From an uncultured Eubacteriales bacterium (lineage in GTDB: Bacteria; Bacillota; Clostridia; Lachnospirales; Lachnospiraceae): a stretch of DNA of 18,057 bases. Shown here one piece after another: positions 1 through 7,404 of this stretch (position 1 is the stretch's first letter; each line of letters opens with the position of its first letter). The translations under genes were made by a program, and so were the position numbers. The notes beneath the pieces are model-generated. The model ran no database searches and was not told where the DNA came from. It was given only the letters and a program-made list of their open reading frames with translations. Where the stretch lies: assembly GCA_900545455.1 (NCBI GenBank), contig UQZF01000037.1, positions 1-18,057 of the forward strand, given 5' to 3'.

Positions 1-719
1 CGATAGATATGGTGACACAGTTCCTCGGCGGAGACTCCGAGACCTACGGAGAATTTTTTGCCGAGCCCGTCAACATGGTAACCGAGGAGATATATCCTGT
101 TGAGAATTACGGTTCGGGAATGACTCCTTTCTACACAATACTTGCCCTCTGGGTTGGCGGTACACTCCTTGTGTCACTCGTCAAGGTTCATGCCGACGCG
201 GACGGACTTGAGAACGTGAAGCCGAGACACCTCTTCTTTGGACGCTACTTAACCTTTTTCCTTCTCGGACAGATTCAGGCAGCGATTGTTGTAATAGGTG
301 ACATACATCTCCTTCACAGTCAGGTATTGGAGCCGGGATTGTTCTATCTCGTTGCCGTGCTTGCAAGCTTTACTTTTACGTTGCTCATATATTCACTTGC
401 AATCTCCTTCGGTGACCTCGGAAAAGCACTCGCCGTTGTCGTCATGGTACTTCAGATTGCAGGCTCAAGCGGAACCTTCCCTATCGAGATGCTTCCGCAG
501 GTATACCAGAACATATACATTTTCTTCCCATTCCCTTACGCAATCAACGCAATGCGTGAGACCGTGGCGGGAATGTACGGAACCGCATACCTCACCAACC
601 TCGCTCAGCTCATGCTGTTCGTTGTTGCCGCACTCGTAATCGGACTTGTCATCCGCATTCCTTTCATGAAGATTAACCGCTTCGTCGAGGAGCGCATGGA
701 AGACACAGGAATGATGTAA
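1..719 (+). CDS. YhgE/Pip family membrane protein, C-terminal part (5' end outside window)
   Basis: The frame is open to the left edge of the window, so the ATG at 9 is probably internal and the gene begins upstream. What remains is the C-terminal membrane half of a YhgE/Pip (ABC-2-like) protein: a short soluble stretch ending in the YPVENYGSGM segment, then about five hydrophobic helices and a basic C-terminus. It aligns throughout with the C-terminus of the protein at 1414-3561 (YPIENYGSAM, the shared block PFYT.LALWVG, then GRY, and TFPIE.LP), so the two are tandem paralogs. Family members sit in the cytoplasmic membrane. The Bacillus and Lactococcus relatives are known as phage-infection (Pip) proteins, but their general role is poorly defined; transport or envelope export is inference. 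The next gene starts 30 bp downstream, suggesting one operon. Confidence 0.9.
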   Translation, partial: IDMVTQFLGGDSETYGEFFAEPVNMVTEEIYPVENYGSGMTPFYTILALWVGGTLLVSLVKVHADADGLENVKPRHLFFGRYLTFFLLGQIQAAIVVIGDIHLLHSQVLEPGLFYLVAVLASFTFTLLIYSLAISFGDLGKALAVVVMVLQIAGSSGTFPIEMLPQVYQNIYIFFPFPYAINAMRETVAGMYGTAYLTNLAQLMLFVVAALVIGLVIRIPFMKINRFVEERMEDTGMM

Positions 720-749
720 ACACAACCCATTATATAAGGAGAAAACTCT

Positions 750-1421
750 ATGTCAAAATTGAAGAAGGTTAAACAGAACAGCCCCGACATATATGACGAG
801 CTGGTTGATTTTCAGTATAATCTTCACAGACAAAACCTGAAAAGAATACGAATCGGGCTCCTGTGTGTGATTATCATACCCATGATATTTTTATCATTGA
901 TGTTCATTACCGAGAGCAACAAGGTTATATGGCTCATACTGTGGATTGTATCCCTGTTCGCCATATCCGCTTATCTTATTGTCGTCGAGTACGGCGACTA
1001 CAATCTGCAGCACCGTGTAAACGCAATCACCGGTAACGATGCCGAGCCTGTTCCGCTTCTTGAATCGGGCTTGAACGACGTAAACGACCGAATCGCAAGC
1101 GTAAAAGCCGAGGCGCGCGACATAATCGCCTCCGCGAAGGCATCCGTCGCTATATCCGATGAGGACGATGAGGAAGCCGAAGGCTTTGTCCCTGAGATTG
1201 ACACCGACATCGTAAAGGAAAGCCTCGACGAGGAACATGAGTCTCTCGCTGACGGCTCCGACAAGGTAAAAAAGGATAAAAAGAAAAAGAAGTCCGGCAA
1301 AAAGCACAAGGACAAAAAGAAAAAGAAAAAAAATAAGAAGAAAGATAAAAACAGGAAAAAGAGCAAGAAAGACAAAAAGAAGGACAAGAAGAAAGCAAAG
1401 GAGGATATTTTCAATGAATAA
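750..1421 (+). CDS. Two-helix membrane protein with acidic segment and poly-lysine tail (unknown function)
   Basis: I do not recognise a named family. The 223-residue product starts at ATG 750 after an AAGGAG site. Residues about 33-53 and 58-80 are hydrophobic helices. Basic residues before helix 1 predict an N-in, C-in hairpin, leaving a cytoplasmic C-terminal region. That region has a charged helical stretch, an acidic serine-containing stretch (about residues 130-170, including DEDDEEAE), and a final tail of about 50 residues in which some 32 are lysine. Its last 8 bp overlap the start of the downstream YhgE/Pip gene, indicating translational coupling and a joint role. The tail could contact anionic partners such as nucleic acid, polyphosphate or phospholipid; that is inference. 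Low-complexity lysine codons make long antisense open frames here that should be ignored. Confidence 0.85.
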   Translation: MSKLKKVKQNSPDIYDELVDFQYNLHRQNLKRIRIGLLCVIIIPMIFLSLMFITESNKVIWLILWIVSLFAISAYLIVVEYGDYNLQHRVNAITGNDAEPVPLLESGLNDVNDRIASVKAEARDIIASAKASVAISDEDDEEAEGFVPEIDTDIVKESLDEEHESLADGSDKVKKDKKKKKSGKKHKDKKKKKKNKKKDKNRKKSKKDKKKDKKKAKEDIFNE

Positions 1422-3561
1422 GATACTTAAAATCTTTACCAACGATATGAAAAAAATATCCACCAATGTTATCGCCGTGGTCATCATTCTCGGTCTTTCC
1501 ATACTTCCGGCATTGTACGCATGGTTTAACATTTTTTCCAACTGGGATCCTTACGGTCCGAGCTCGACGGGTAACATCAAGGTTGCCGTCGTGTCCGAGG
1601 ATGCGGGTGCCGAAATCTCAGGTCTTGAAATCAACATAGGAACAACCGTTGTCGAGGCTCTCGAGTCGAACAACACCATCGGCTGGGTATTCACCGATGA
1701 CGCAGCCTCCACAATCGAGGGAGTTAAGGCGGGCGACTACTATGCCGCACTCGTAATCCCTTCTACCTTCTCCGAGGACATGATAAGCTTCCTCGGCGGA
1801 GACTTAGAGCATCCTCAGATTATCTATTATGAGAACGGCAAAAAGAACGCCATCGCTCCTAAGATTACTCAGAAAGCTCAGAAGGCTGTAAGACAGCAGG
1901 TCAACGCGACATTCATAAGCACTCTTGCCGAGTCAGCCATGAAAGCCGGAAATGTCATATCCGCAACCGACTCGGACGGCACAAGTCTCGCCGACACCAT
2001 GACGGAAAAGCTCACCGAGCTGTCCGCCGAAATGGACAACTACATCAATATTCTCTCCTCTTTTAAGGGAATAATGGACTCGGCTCAGAACATAATCTCA
2101 ACGACACAGCTCATGCTTCCAAGCCTGAGCACCGTGCTTGACAGCAGTAAGGCATCGTTAAGCGGAATGCAGTCAATGGTCAACAACGCAAGCTCGACTG
2201 TCAACACCGTGTCCGACATGATGCTGTCAAGTCTTGACATGATAGACAGCACCCTGACCATGATATCCAACGTGGTAAACAGTGACCTCTCTTCCGCACA
2301 GACCGCATCAAAGGTTGTGTTAAACGGAATTAATTCCGTGTCCACGATGATACCTTACGCCAAGGAAATATTCAACAGCTCTGTCTCGGGCGTTGAGTCA
2401 AAGGGCGACGAGGAAATCAACAAGCAGATTGAGACCATAAGAAATCAGTTTGATACCCTCAAAGATGATACCGACCGTGTCGGACAGACTTCCGCAGTTG
2501 CGGTTTACAACACGGACGCTCTTATAGAGAAAATACAGGCAGAGATTGACCGCTGCTCAAACGATATTGACACGCTGAGAAACACTTACACCAACTCTGT
2601 TAAGCCACAGCTCAGCTCAACCATAACAAGTGCTCAGTCAGCACTCAACACAACGGTAAATGCCCTCTCCGGCTTTAACCTCAACCTGAACAGCACGGAC
2701 AGAGTACTTACCAACTACTCTGATACACTTACAGAAGGCAATACCAACTTAGATACGACACTTCAGCTTGCAACCGAGCTTGCAGACTATATCGACACTC
2801 TCACAACCAACATGTCCGAGCTTGCAGACAATGAGAATTACAACAAGCTTATAGAGATAATGGATACCAACCCGGAACTCCTCGGAGAATTTGCATCCGA
2901 ACCTGTATCACTTGACACCGTGAGAGTATACCCTATCGAGAACTACGGGTCTGCTATGGCACCTTTCTACACGGTACTTGCCCTCTGGGTTGGAGCACTC
3001 ATCCTTGTAGCTATCGTGCATGTCAAGGTTCACCCTATACCGGGAACACCGGGGATATGTCCTCGCCATGCCTACTTTGGAAGATACATACTCTTCTTCC
3101 TTGTAGGTCAGCTCCAGACACTTATTACCATACTCGGTGACCTTCACTTTATAGGCATACAATGTGAACACCCTGTCATGTTCTGGTTCGCGGGTGCAAT
3201 GTGCAGCTTCGTATTTACACTTTTTATCTACTCACTTACTGTCGCTCTCGGCGTCATCGGTGAGGCACTTGCCGTAATTGTAATGGTTGTGCAGGTTGCG
3301 GGTGCCGGCTGTACCTTCCCTATCGAAACACTTCCTGAGGTATTCCACAAGATATACGCATACCTCCCGTTCCAGTTTGGAATGAATGCGATGAAGGAAG
3401 CGATTGCCGGATTATATGAAAATGACTACTGGACATATATTGCAAAGCTTTCAATATATATCCTTGTATCGCTATTCATCGGACTTGTGGGCGCAATCCC
3501 GTTCCGCAAGCTCAACCGCATAATCGACAAGAACAAGGAGAAATCAAAGCTTTTGATATAA
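1414..3561 (+). CDS. YhgE/Pip domain-containing membrane protein (full length)
   Basis: 715 residues, a complete YhgE/Pip protein. One N-terminal helix (about 18-40) is followed by the family signature AWFNIFSNWDPYG. A long extracytoplasmic region follows (about 45-510) that is rich in Ser/Thr/Asn and predicted coiled helix. Five C-terminal helices lie near 517-538, 556-578, 589-615, 618-640 and 675-696, ending with a lysine-rich tail. The start is at ATG 1414, 8 bp inside the preceding gene and preceded by AAGGAGG. The architecture (one helix, big external domain, ABC-2-type membrane block) is typical of the family, which also resembles YueB/EsaA-type proteins of type VII secretion. The precise function is unknown. 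It is paralogous to the truncated gene at the left edge, with the lysine-tail protein between them. Confidence 0.93.
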   Translation: MNKILKIFTNDMKKISTNVIAVVIILGLSILPALYAWFNIFSNWDPYGPSSTGNIKVAVVSEDAGAEISGLEINIGTTVVEALESNNTIGWVFTDDAASTIEGVKAGDYYAALVIPSTFSEDMISFLGGDLEHPQIIYYENGKKNAIAPKITQKAQKAVRQQVNATFISTLAESAMKAGNVISATDSDGTSLADTMTEKLTELSAEMDNYINILSSFKGIMDSAQNIISTTQLMLPSLSTVLDSSKASLSGMQSMVNNASSTVNTVSDMMLSSLDMIDSTLTMISNVVNSDLSSAQTASKVVLNGINSVSTMIPYAKEIFNSSVSGVESKGDEEINKQIETIRNQFDTLKDDTDRVGQTSAVAVYNTDALIEKIQAEIDRCSNDIDTLRNTYTNSVKPQLSSTITSAQSALNTTVNALSGFNLNLNSTDRVLTNYSDTLTEGNTNLDTTLQLATELADYIDTLTTNMSELADNENYNKLIEIMDTNPELLGEFASEPVSLDTVRVYPIENYGSAMAPFYTVLALWVGALILVAIVHVKVHPIPGTPGICPRHAYFGRYILFFLVGQLQTLITILGDLHFIGIQCEHPVMFWFAGAMCSFVFTLFIYSLTVALGVIGEALAVIVMVVQVAGAGCTFPIETLPEVFHKIYAYLPFQFGMNAMKEAIAGLYENDYWTYIAKLSIYILVSLFIGLVGAIPFRKLNRIIDKNKEKSKLLI

Positions 3562-3579
3562 TGAGTATTATTACTCATT
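3560..3579. promoter_or_regulatory. Perfect 8-bp inverted repeat at end of YhgE operon, touching the GH105 -35 box
   Basis: AATGAGTA, four bases, TACTCATT. It begins on the stop codon of the YhgE/Pip gene and its last two bases overlap the predicted -35 hexamer (3578-3583) of the downstream promoter. It is AT-rich and the T-run lies some 10 nt away, so it is a weak terminator at best. An operator for the GH105 gene is equally possible. Both readings are inference. Confidence 0.4.
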
Positions 3580-3606
3580 GTAATGCTACTTTTTTTCCTA
3601 TATAAT
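3578..3606 (+). promoter_or_regulatory. Sigma-A-type promoter for GH105 gene
   Basis: TTGTAA (3578-3583), 17-bp spacer, perfect TATAAT (3601-3606). It lies 45 bp before the GH105 start codon, with a GGAGG ribosome site at 3639-3643. The T-rich spacer (3589-3597) and near-consensus boxes make this one of the two best promoters in the window. Confidence 0.7.
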
Positions 3607-3650
3607 ACTTGTAACACTAAAAAGAATGGCTAAAATTTGGAGGACAGATT

Positions 3651-4778
3651 ATGGATTACAGCGTTATCGACAGGTATATCGAAGAGCTGCTCACAAAGAG
3701 CACCCCTGACAAGCCTATCTGGAATATAGAAAAAATTATGCAGGGACTCAAGTCCACATGGAATTACATTGACGGTTGTATGATCAAGGCACTTCTTGAG
3801 ATGTACTCGATCACCAGGAAGCAGGAGTATTTTGATTTTGCCGACGCCTTCATCGACTACCGCGTACATGACGACGGAACGATTGACGGCTACGACGTAT
3901 CCGAGCTCAACATCGACAACGTGAATGCCGGAAAGACTCTCTTTGAGCTCTACGATCTCACAGGTAAGGAGAAGTACCGCAAGGCTATCGACCTTATCTA
4001 CAGTCAGATTAAGCTCATGCCTCGCACCGCTGAGGGCAGCTTCTGGCACAAGAACATTTACCCTAATCAGGTATGGCTTGATGGTCTGTATATGTGTCAG
4101 CCTTTCTACATGGAATACGAGACACGCTTCAACGACAAGAAGAACTATGATGATATATTCCTTCAGTTTAAGAACGTAATCAAGAACATGAAAGACCCTG
4201 TTACAGGTCTTTACAAGCATGCCTACGACCACTCACGCGAGATGTTCTGGTGTGATCCTGTTACCGGTCTCTCACAGAACTTCTGGCTTCGTGCACTCGG
4301 CTGGTACTCAATGGCTCTTCTTGATACCATCGACAAAGCTGATGATTGTGATGGCACTGAGCTTCTCAAGACAACCTTCAGAGAGCTCATGGACGCGATG
4401 CTCAAATATCAGGATGAGAGCGGTATGTGGTACCAGGTTGTCAACTACGGCAAGCTTGAGCCTAACTACCTTGAGACGAGCGGAAGCTCCATCATGGCTT
4501 ACGCGCTCTTAAAGGGTGTCCGCCTTGGATTCCTCCCTGAGGGCTACCGCGAGTACGGCATCAAGGCATTCAACGGAGTATGCGGCAAGTACCTCTCCTC
4601 CGATGAGAACGGTGAGATGCACCTCGGCGGTATCTGCCTCGTGGCAGGTCTCGGCGGCAAGCAGATGCGCTCAGGCACCTTCGACTACTATATGTCAGAG
4701 CCGATTGTGAAGGATGATGCCAAGGGCGTTGGTCCGTTCCTGTTAGCTTACACGGAGATGTTAAGACTTAACAATTAA
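3651..4778 (+). CDS. GH105 unsaturated rhamnogalacturonyl hydrolase (YteR/YesR-like)
   Basis: 375 residues, the usual GH105 length with an (alpha/alpha)6-barrel fold. The family removes the unsaturated uronic acid from the non-reducing end of oligosaccharides left by pectate or rhamnogalacturonan lyases. Residues matching the Bacillus YteR active site are visible at a constant offset of one: Asp89 in LNIDNV, the catalytic Asp144 in WLDGLYM, His190 in YKHAYDHS, and Trp212, Arg214 and Trp218 in FWLRALGW. No signal peptide is present, so it acts in the cytoplasm on imported oligosaccharides. It has its own promoter and terminator and no lyase or transporter beside it, so it appears monocistronic and supplied by systems elsewhere. 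Substrate identity (rhamnogalacturonan versus other ulvan-like glycans) cannot be settled from sequence. Confidence 0.93.
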   Translation: MDYSVIDRYIEELLTKSTPDKPIWNIEKIMQGLKSTWNYIDGCMIKALLEMYSITRKQEYFDFADAFIDYRVHDDGTIDGYDVSELNIDNVNAGKTLFELYDLTGKEKYRKAIDLIYSQIKLMPRTAEGSFWHKNIYPNQVWLDGLYMCQPFYMEYETRFNDKKNYDDIFLQFKNVIKNMKDPVTGLYKHAYDHSREMFWCDPVTGLSQNFWLRALGWYSMALLDTIDKADDCDGTELLKTTFRELMDAMLKYQDESGMWYQVVNYGKLEPNYLETSGSSIMAYALLKGVRLGFLPEGYREYGIKAFNGVCGKYLSSDENGEMHLGGICLVAGLGGKQMRSGTFDYYMSEPIVKDDAKGVGPFLLAYTEMLRLNN

Positions 4779-4800
4779 TTTTTTATACTTACAAAAATAG

Positions 4801-4847
4801 AAAAGCACATGGTACATCAATAAACTACGATGTATCATGTGCTTTTT
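4801..4847. terminator. Bidirectional intrinsic terminator between GH105 and the histidine kinase gene
   Basis: An 18-bp stem (arms 4801-4818 and 4829-4846, a single wobble position) with a 10-nt loop. An A-run lies on the left and a T-run on the right, so it works on both strands. It ends one base before the stop codon of the convergent kinase gene. Confidence 0.9.
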
Positions 4848-6089
4848 CTACATTATAACGGTTATTCTGAGCGATTTTCCGTCGGTGCTGTCCGCCGTTA
4901 TCTTTCCCTTGTGAGCCTCCACAACTGCCTTTGCGACCGAAAGCCCTATTCCGTATCCGCCCGTCTGCGAGTTGTGCGACTGCTCCGCCCTGTAAAATCT
5001 GTCAAACAGGTGCTTAACGCTCTCCTGCTCTATGTGCTCACAGCTATTGTAAACCTGCAGTTTAAAGGTCTTAGAGCCCTTGGCTGTTCCTCCGACGCTC
5101 TCAAGGCTTACTCTTATGCCCTTTGCACCATCCGAGTACTTCACCGCGTTGTCGACGAGTATTGACACAAGCTGGCGCACCGCCTTCTCATCGCCGCAGT
5201 ACGTTATCCCCTCCTGTATACCTATCTCAAGCTTCTTGCCCTCGTTCACAGCACGCGCCCTGAACGAATCCGCCGTCTCCTCCACGACATCTGACAGAGG
5301 GAACTCAATCTTCACCGAATTTTTCTGTCCCTCCTCCATCTTTGCAAGAAAAATGAGGTCATTTGTCAGCGCCGTGAGCCTCTTTGTCTGTTTTTTAATG
5401 TCCTCGAGCCACTCGTTCTCGCCGCAGTCTAAGCTCACAAGCTCCGCGTCCGCGTCGATAATTGTGAGCGGCGTCTTTATCTCATGTCCCGCATCCGTTA
5501 TAAAACGCTTCTGCTTCTCATAGCTCTCACTCACGGGCTTTACGATTCTTCCCGAGAAAAAGATTAAAAGCAGAAGCACCGCGAACATTCCCACAAACGA
5601 TATTCCGACGCTTATAAGGAGCAACGAACGGAAGTTAGAGAGCGACCTTCCGCAGTACAAAAATATGACGAGCTGTCCGTCGTCCGTGCTCTGCACCGCG
5701 TATCTGTACTGCCCCGTAAATCCCGAGCTTCTGCCTTTTTCGAGCACCTTCTTTGTATAGTCGACAGCCTCGTCCGTGTCGGTTCCCGCAATCTTGCCCG
5801 TGTCAACCGTGACCACATTGCCGTCGCCGTCCATAAGCACCGAAAAGTATCGCGTCTCGTAAGGCGTCTCGGGCGACATTCCCTTGACCATATCCATGTC
5901 ATGCCACGGTCCGTCATTCGGCTTAGGAAAAGTTCCCTTGTTCTCTTTCAAAATCTTAATTGTCCGCTCCGCGTCATCCACCATCCGCGTGTAGTTAAGT
6001 ATGTTCACTGCTCCCATTATAATGAAAAGAACAATGAACAGGGACAACATCGCCACGGCGACGAGCTTTTTTCTCAATTTACCTATCAT
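4848..6089 (-). CDS. Sensor histidine kinase of a two-component system
   Basis: 413 residues. A first membrane helix lies at about 10-32, an extracytoplasmic sensor at about 33-153 and a second helix at about 154-178, followed directly by a dimerisation/phosphoacceptor domain. The H-box is FITDAGHEIKTPL with His202 as the predicted phosphorylated residue. The catalytic domain carries the N-box LVSILVDNAVKYSD (Asn314), an F-box-like LFDRFYRAEQ, and the G-box GGYGIGLSVAK. No separate HAMP domain is evident between helix 2 and the H-box, as in many compact clostridial OmpR-partner kinases. The start at 6089 is preceded by GGAGG, and the partner regulator lies 28 bp upstream on the same strand. 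The signal is unknown. The sensor region contains a hydrophobic beta-rich stretch (FSVLMDGDGNVV, then YRYAV) suggesting a PAS-like fold, which is inference. Confidence 0.95.
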   Translation of the reverse strand: MIGKLRKKLVAVAMLSLFIVLFIIMGAVNILNYTRMVDDAERTIKILKENKGTFPKPNDGPWHDMDMVKGMSPETPYETRYFSVLMDGDGNVVTVDTGKIAGTDTDEAVDYTKKVLEKGRSSGFTGQYRYAVQSTDDGQLVIFLYCGRSLSNFRSLLLISVGISFVGMFAVLLLLIFFSGRIVKPVSESYEKQKRFITDAGHEIKTPLTIIDADAELVSLDCGENEWLEDIKKQTKRLTALTNDLIFLAKMEEGQKNSVKIEFPLSDVVEETADSFRARAVNEGKKLEIGIQEGITYCGDEKAVRQLVSILVDNAVKYSDGAKGIRVSLESVGGTAKGSKTFKLQVYNSCEHIEQESVKHLFDRFYRAEQSHNSQTGGYGIGLSVAKAVVEAHKGKITADSTDGKSLRITVIM

Positions 6090-6117
6090 GCGAATCCTCC
6101 GTCAAATTTTAACGTGG

Positions 6118-6798
6118 TCATTTTTTCTCCTCGAGCGAGTACCCGGCGTTTCTAGTCGCCTTTATCTGGATGTCCGCGCCGAGCGCATCGAGCTTCTTTC
6201 TAAGGTATGATATGTACACCCACACGACGTTTATCTCCGCCTCGCTGTCATACCCCCAAATCTTTTCCATGAAATGCTCGGTCGATATGAGCTGCTTCGG
6301 ATTCGCCATCATCATTTCCATCATCTGATATTCCTTGTTGGCAAGCTTATACGAGCCCGACGGCGAGGAAAGTTCATAGCTCGCCGTGTTGAGCGTTATG
6401 TTGCCGACGCGCATCGACGAATCCGCGTGCACGTTGGCGTTCGCACTCCTCGTCATCGCCCTTATGCGCGCGAGCAGCTCCTTCGTGTCAAAGGGCTTGG
6501 TGAGGTAGTCGTTCGCACCGCTGTCTAAACCCTCCACCTTATCGTCAATCTCCGACTTTGCCGTCAAAACCAGCACCGGAACCATGTTGCCCGACGCGCG
6601 CAGCTTCTTTAACGCCGTTATTCCGTCCATCCTCGGCATCATCACATCCATAATCACTCCGTCATAATTGCCCGTCTCAAGGTACTCGAGCGCCTCTACG
6701 CCGTCATACACCGCGTCCACGGAAAAGTTGTTCTTTTCGAGAATCGCCTTGACCGCCCTTGAGAGCGATTTTTCGTCCTCTGCGAGAAGAAGTCTCAT
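6118..6798 (-). CDS. OmpR/PhoB-family response regulator
   Basis: 226 residues. The receiver domain (about 1-117) has the acidic pair Glu7/Asp8, phospho-acceptor Asp51 in IMDVMMPRMDG, the LTAK switch segment near 78-81 and Lys101 in LTKPF. The winged-helix DNA-binding domain (about 128-224) ends with the typical WVYISYLRKKLD recognition helix and the NAGYSLE wing. The AGGAGG site 7 nt before ATG 6798 fixes the start. It is the first gene of a two-gene operon with the histidine kinase. Its 5' leader runs into the structured repeat element at 6827-6967, so that element is probably transcribed in the leader if the promoter lies beyond it. Confidence 0.96.
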   Translation of the reverse strand: MRLLLAEDEKSLSRAVKAILEKNNFSVDAVYDGVEALEYLETGNYDGVIMDVMMPRMDGITALKKLRASGNMVPVLVLTAKSEIDDKVEGLDSGANDYLTKPFDTKELLARIRAMTRSANANVHADSSMRVGNITLNTASYELSSPSGSYKLANKEYQMMEMMMANPKQLISTEHFMEKIWGYDSEAEINVVWVYISYLRKKLDALGADIQIKATRNAGYSLEEKK

Positions 6799-6826
6799 AT
6801 TTGTCCTCCTATTAAGCAGACATGAC

Positions 6827-6967
6827 GTTGTGGGATTTTACTATATTACCGCTTGGCACGCTCTCGCTACGTTGCAGCTCGTAACGGCACATAAACAGCC
6901 CAAATACGGCTGTTAAATGCCGACGGCTGCAAAGTACCAAGCTTGCAATATAGTAAAATCCCGCAAC
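6827..6967 (-). repeat. Structured palindromic repeat, copy A
   Basis: Outer arms 6827-6847 and 6947-6967 pair over 21 bp (20 Watson-Crick and one wobble). A second helix follows inside (GCTTG 6851-6855 with CAAGC 6938-6942). The 82-nt core at 6856-6937 is 68/82 identical to the core of copy B. The core nests TTGCAGC/GCTGCAA (6872-6878 with 6926-6932), CGGCA/TGCCG (6885-6889 with 6918-6922) and AACAGCC/GGCTGTT (6894-6900 with 6908-6914), with a 7-nt terminal loop. The strand assigned is the one on which the truncated copy C is read, and it matches the response regulator. No protein is credible here. It could be a structured RNA, a miniature mobile element, or both. Confidence 0.85.
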
Positions 6968-7009
6968 TGCTCTGTTCTGTTTTCTGATTTTACAATTACA
7001 TACACAAAT

Positions 7010-7038
7010 ATAATAATCTTAAAGTTTCCTCCCTGCAA
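7010..7038 (-). promoter_or_regulatory. Possible promoter for the response regulator-kinase operon
   Basis: Read on the minus strand: TTGCAG (7038-7033), 17-bp spacer, TATTAT (7015-7010). The -10 is good and the -35 weak. If used, the leader of the response regulator would be about 200 nt and would contain repeat copy A. Confidence 0.25.
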
Positions 7039-7105
7039 GTCTCATTTGCATGCGGATTTTGTTATTGAGCCATGTTGATGATAAAACGGACTCATATTCC
7101 TTGGC

Positions 7106-7231
7106 GTGTGTAATGCTTATGTTTGTGCATAGCGCGACTTTTGGGAGAGGGTTGGATTTTTCCGCCGAAGTTCTTAGGACATCTTAGCCTCGTACAACGG
7201 AGTGATATGCACAAACATAACCATTACACAC
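7106..7231. repeat. Large inverted repeat, unrelated to the 6827 element
   Basis: Arms 7106-7131 and 7206-7231 are complementary at 25 of 26 positions. They enclose a 74-nt interior rich in small hairpins (for example GGA TTTT TCC near 7154-7163 and CGT ACA ACG near 7191-7199). No convincing coding frame crosses it, and no T-run follows either arm. It could be a structured RNA, a cruciform-forming element or a miniature insertion. Only one copy is visible in the window. Confidence 0.8.
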
Positions 7232-7404
7232 TTAGTGAAATAGAACCTGTGTTACAGCTATCCCCTCAAAAAGAAAATTCCGCATTTTACAAAAACTTTA
7301 AATAATTTTAAGTTGATTTAGGGTTCGCGCCTTAAACTCATCTCATACAAAGAAAACAAAGAGATGTCGGGACGCATTAAGCGTCTGCGGAATGGAGGTT
7401 TACT
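7232..7404 (+). promoter_or_regulatory. Upstream region/leader of the VTC-DUF4956 operon
   Basis: No gene is seen here. An AT-rich near-palindrome lies around 7294-7314 (AACTTTAAA, TAA, TTTTAAGTT). Two small hairpins follow: CATCTC (7339-7344) with GAGATG (7361-7366), then GACGC (7371-7375) with GCGTC (7381-7385). The second lies 8 nt before the GGAGG ribosome site at 7394-7398. I cannot assign a known riboswitch class, and no strong promoter stands out. Confidence 0.35.

Noticed and set aside
894..1541. Long minus-strand open frames opposite the lysine-tail gene
   Set aside because: They arise from AAG/AAA codons read as Leu/Phe on the other strand, have extreme composition and no ribosome site, and oppose a well-supported gene with overlapping neighbour.
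4801..4847. Hairpin as a third member of the repeat families
   Set aside because: It has flanking A and T runs on both sides, a short loop and a convergent setting: a standard bidirectional terminator, with no core similarity.
6668..6916. Plus-strand frame ending HKQPKYGC and its lookalike at 8821-9033 (HRQPKYGC)
   Set aside because: The shared peptide comes from the conserved core of the structured repeat. The differences follow base-pairing rather than codon positions, the frames have no credible ribosome site, and one stops where the other continues.
7123..7305. 60-codon plus-strand frame through the 7106-7231 element
   Set aside because: It lies over an inverted repeat, has no ribosome site and no recognisable protein features.
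7232..7404. Possible riboswitch before the VTC gene
   Set aside because: Two short hairpins are present, but no consensus of a known riboswitch class could be recognised, so it is listed only as a leader region.
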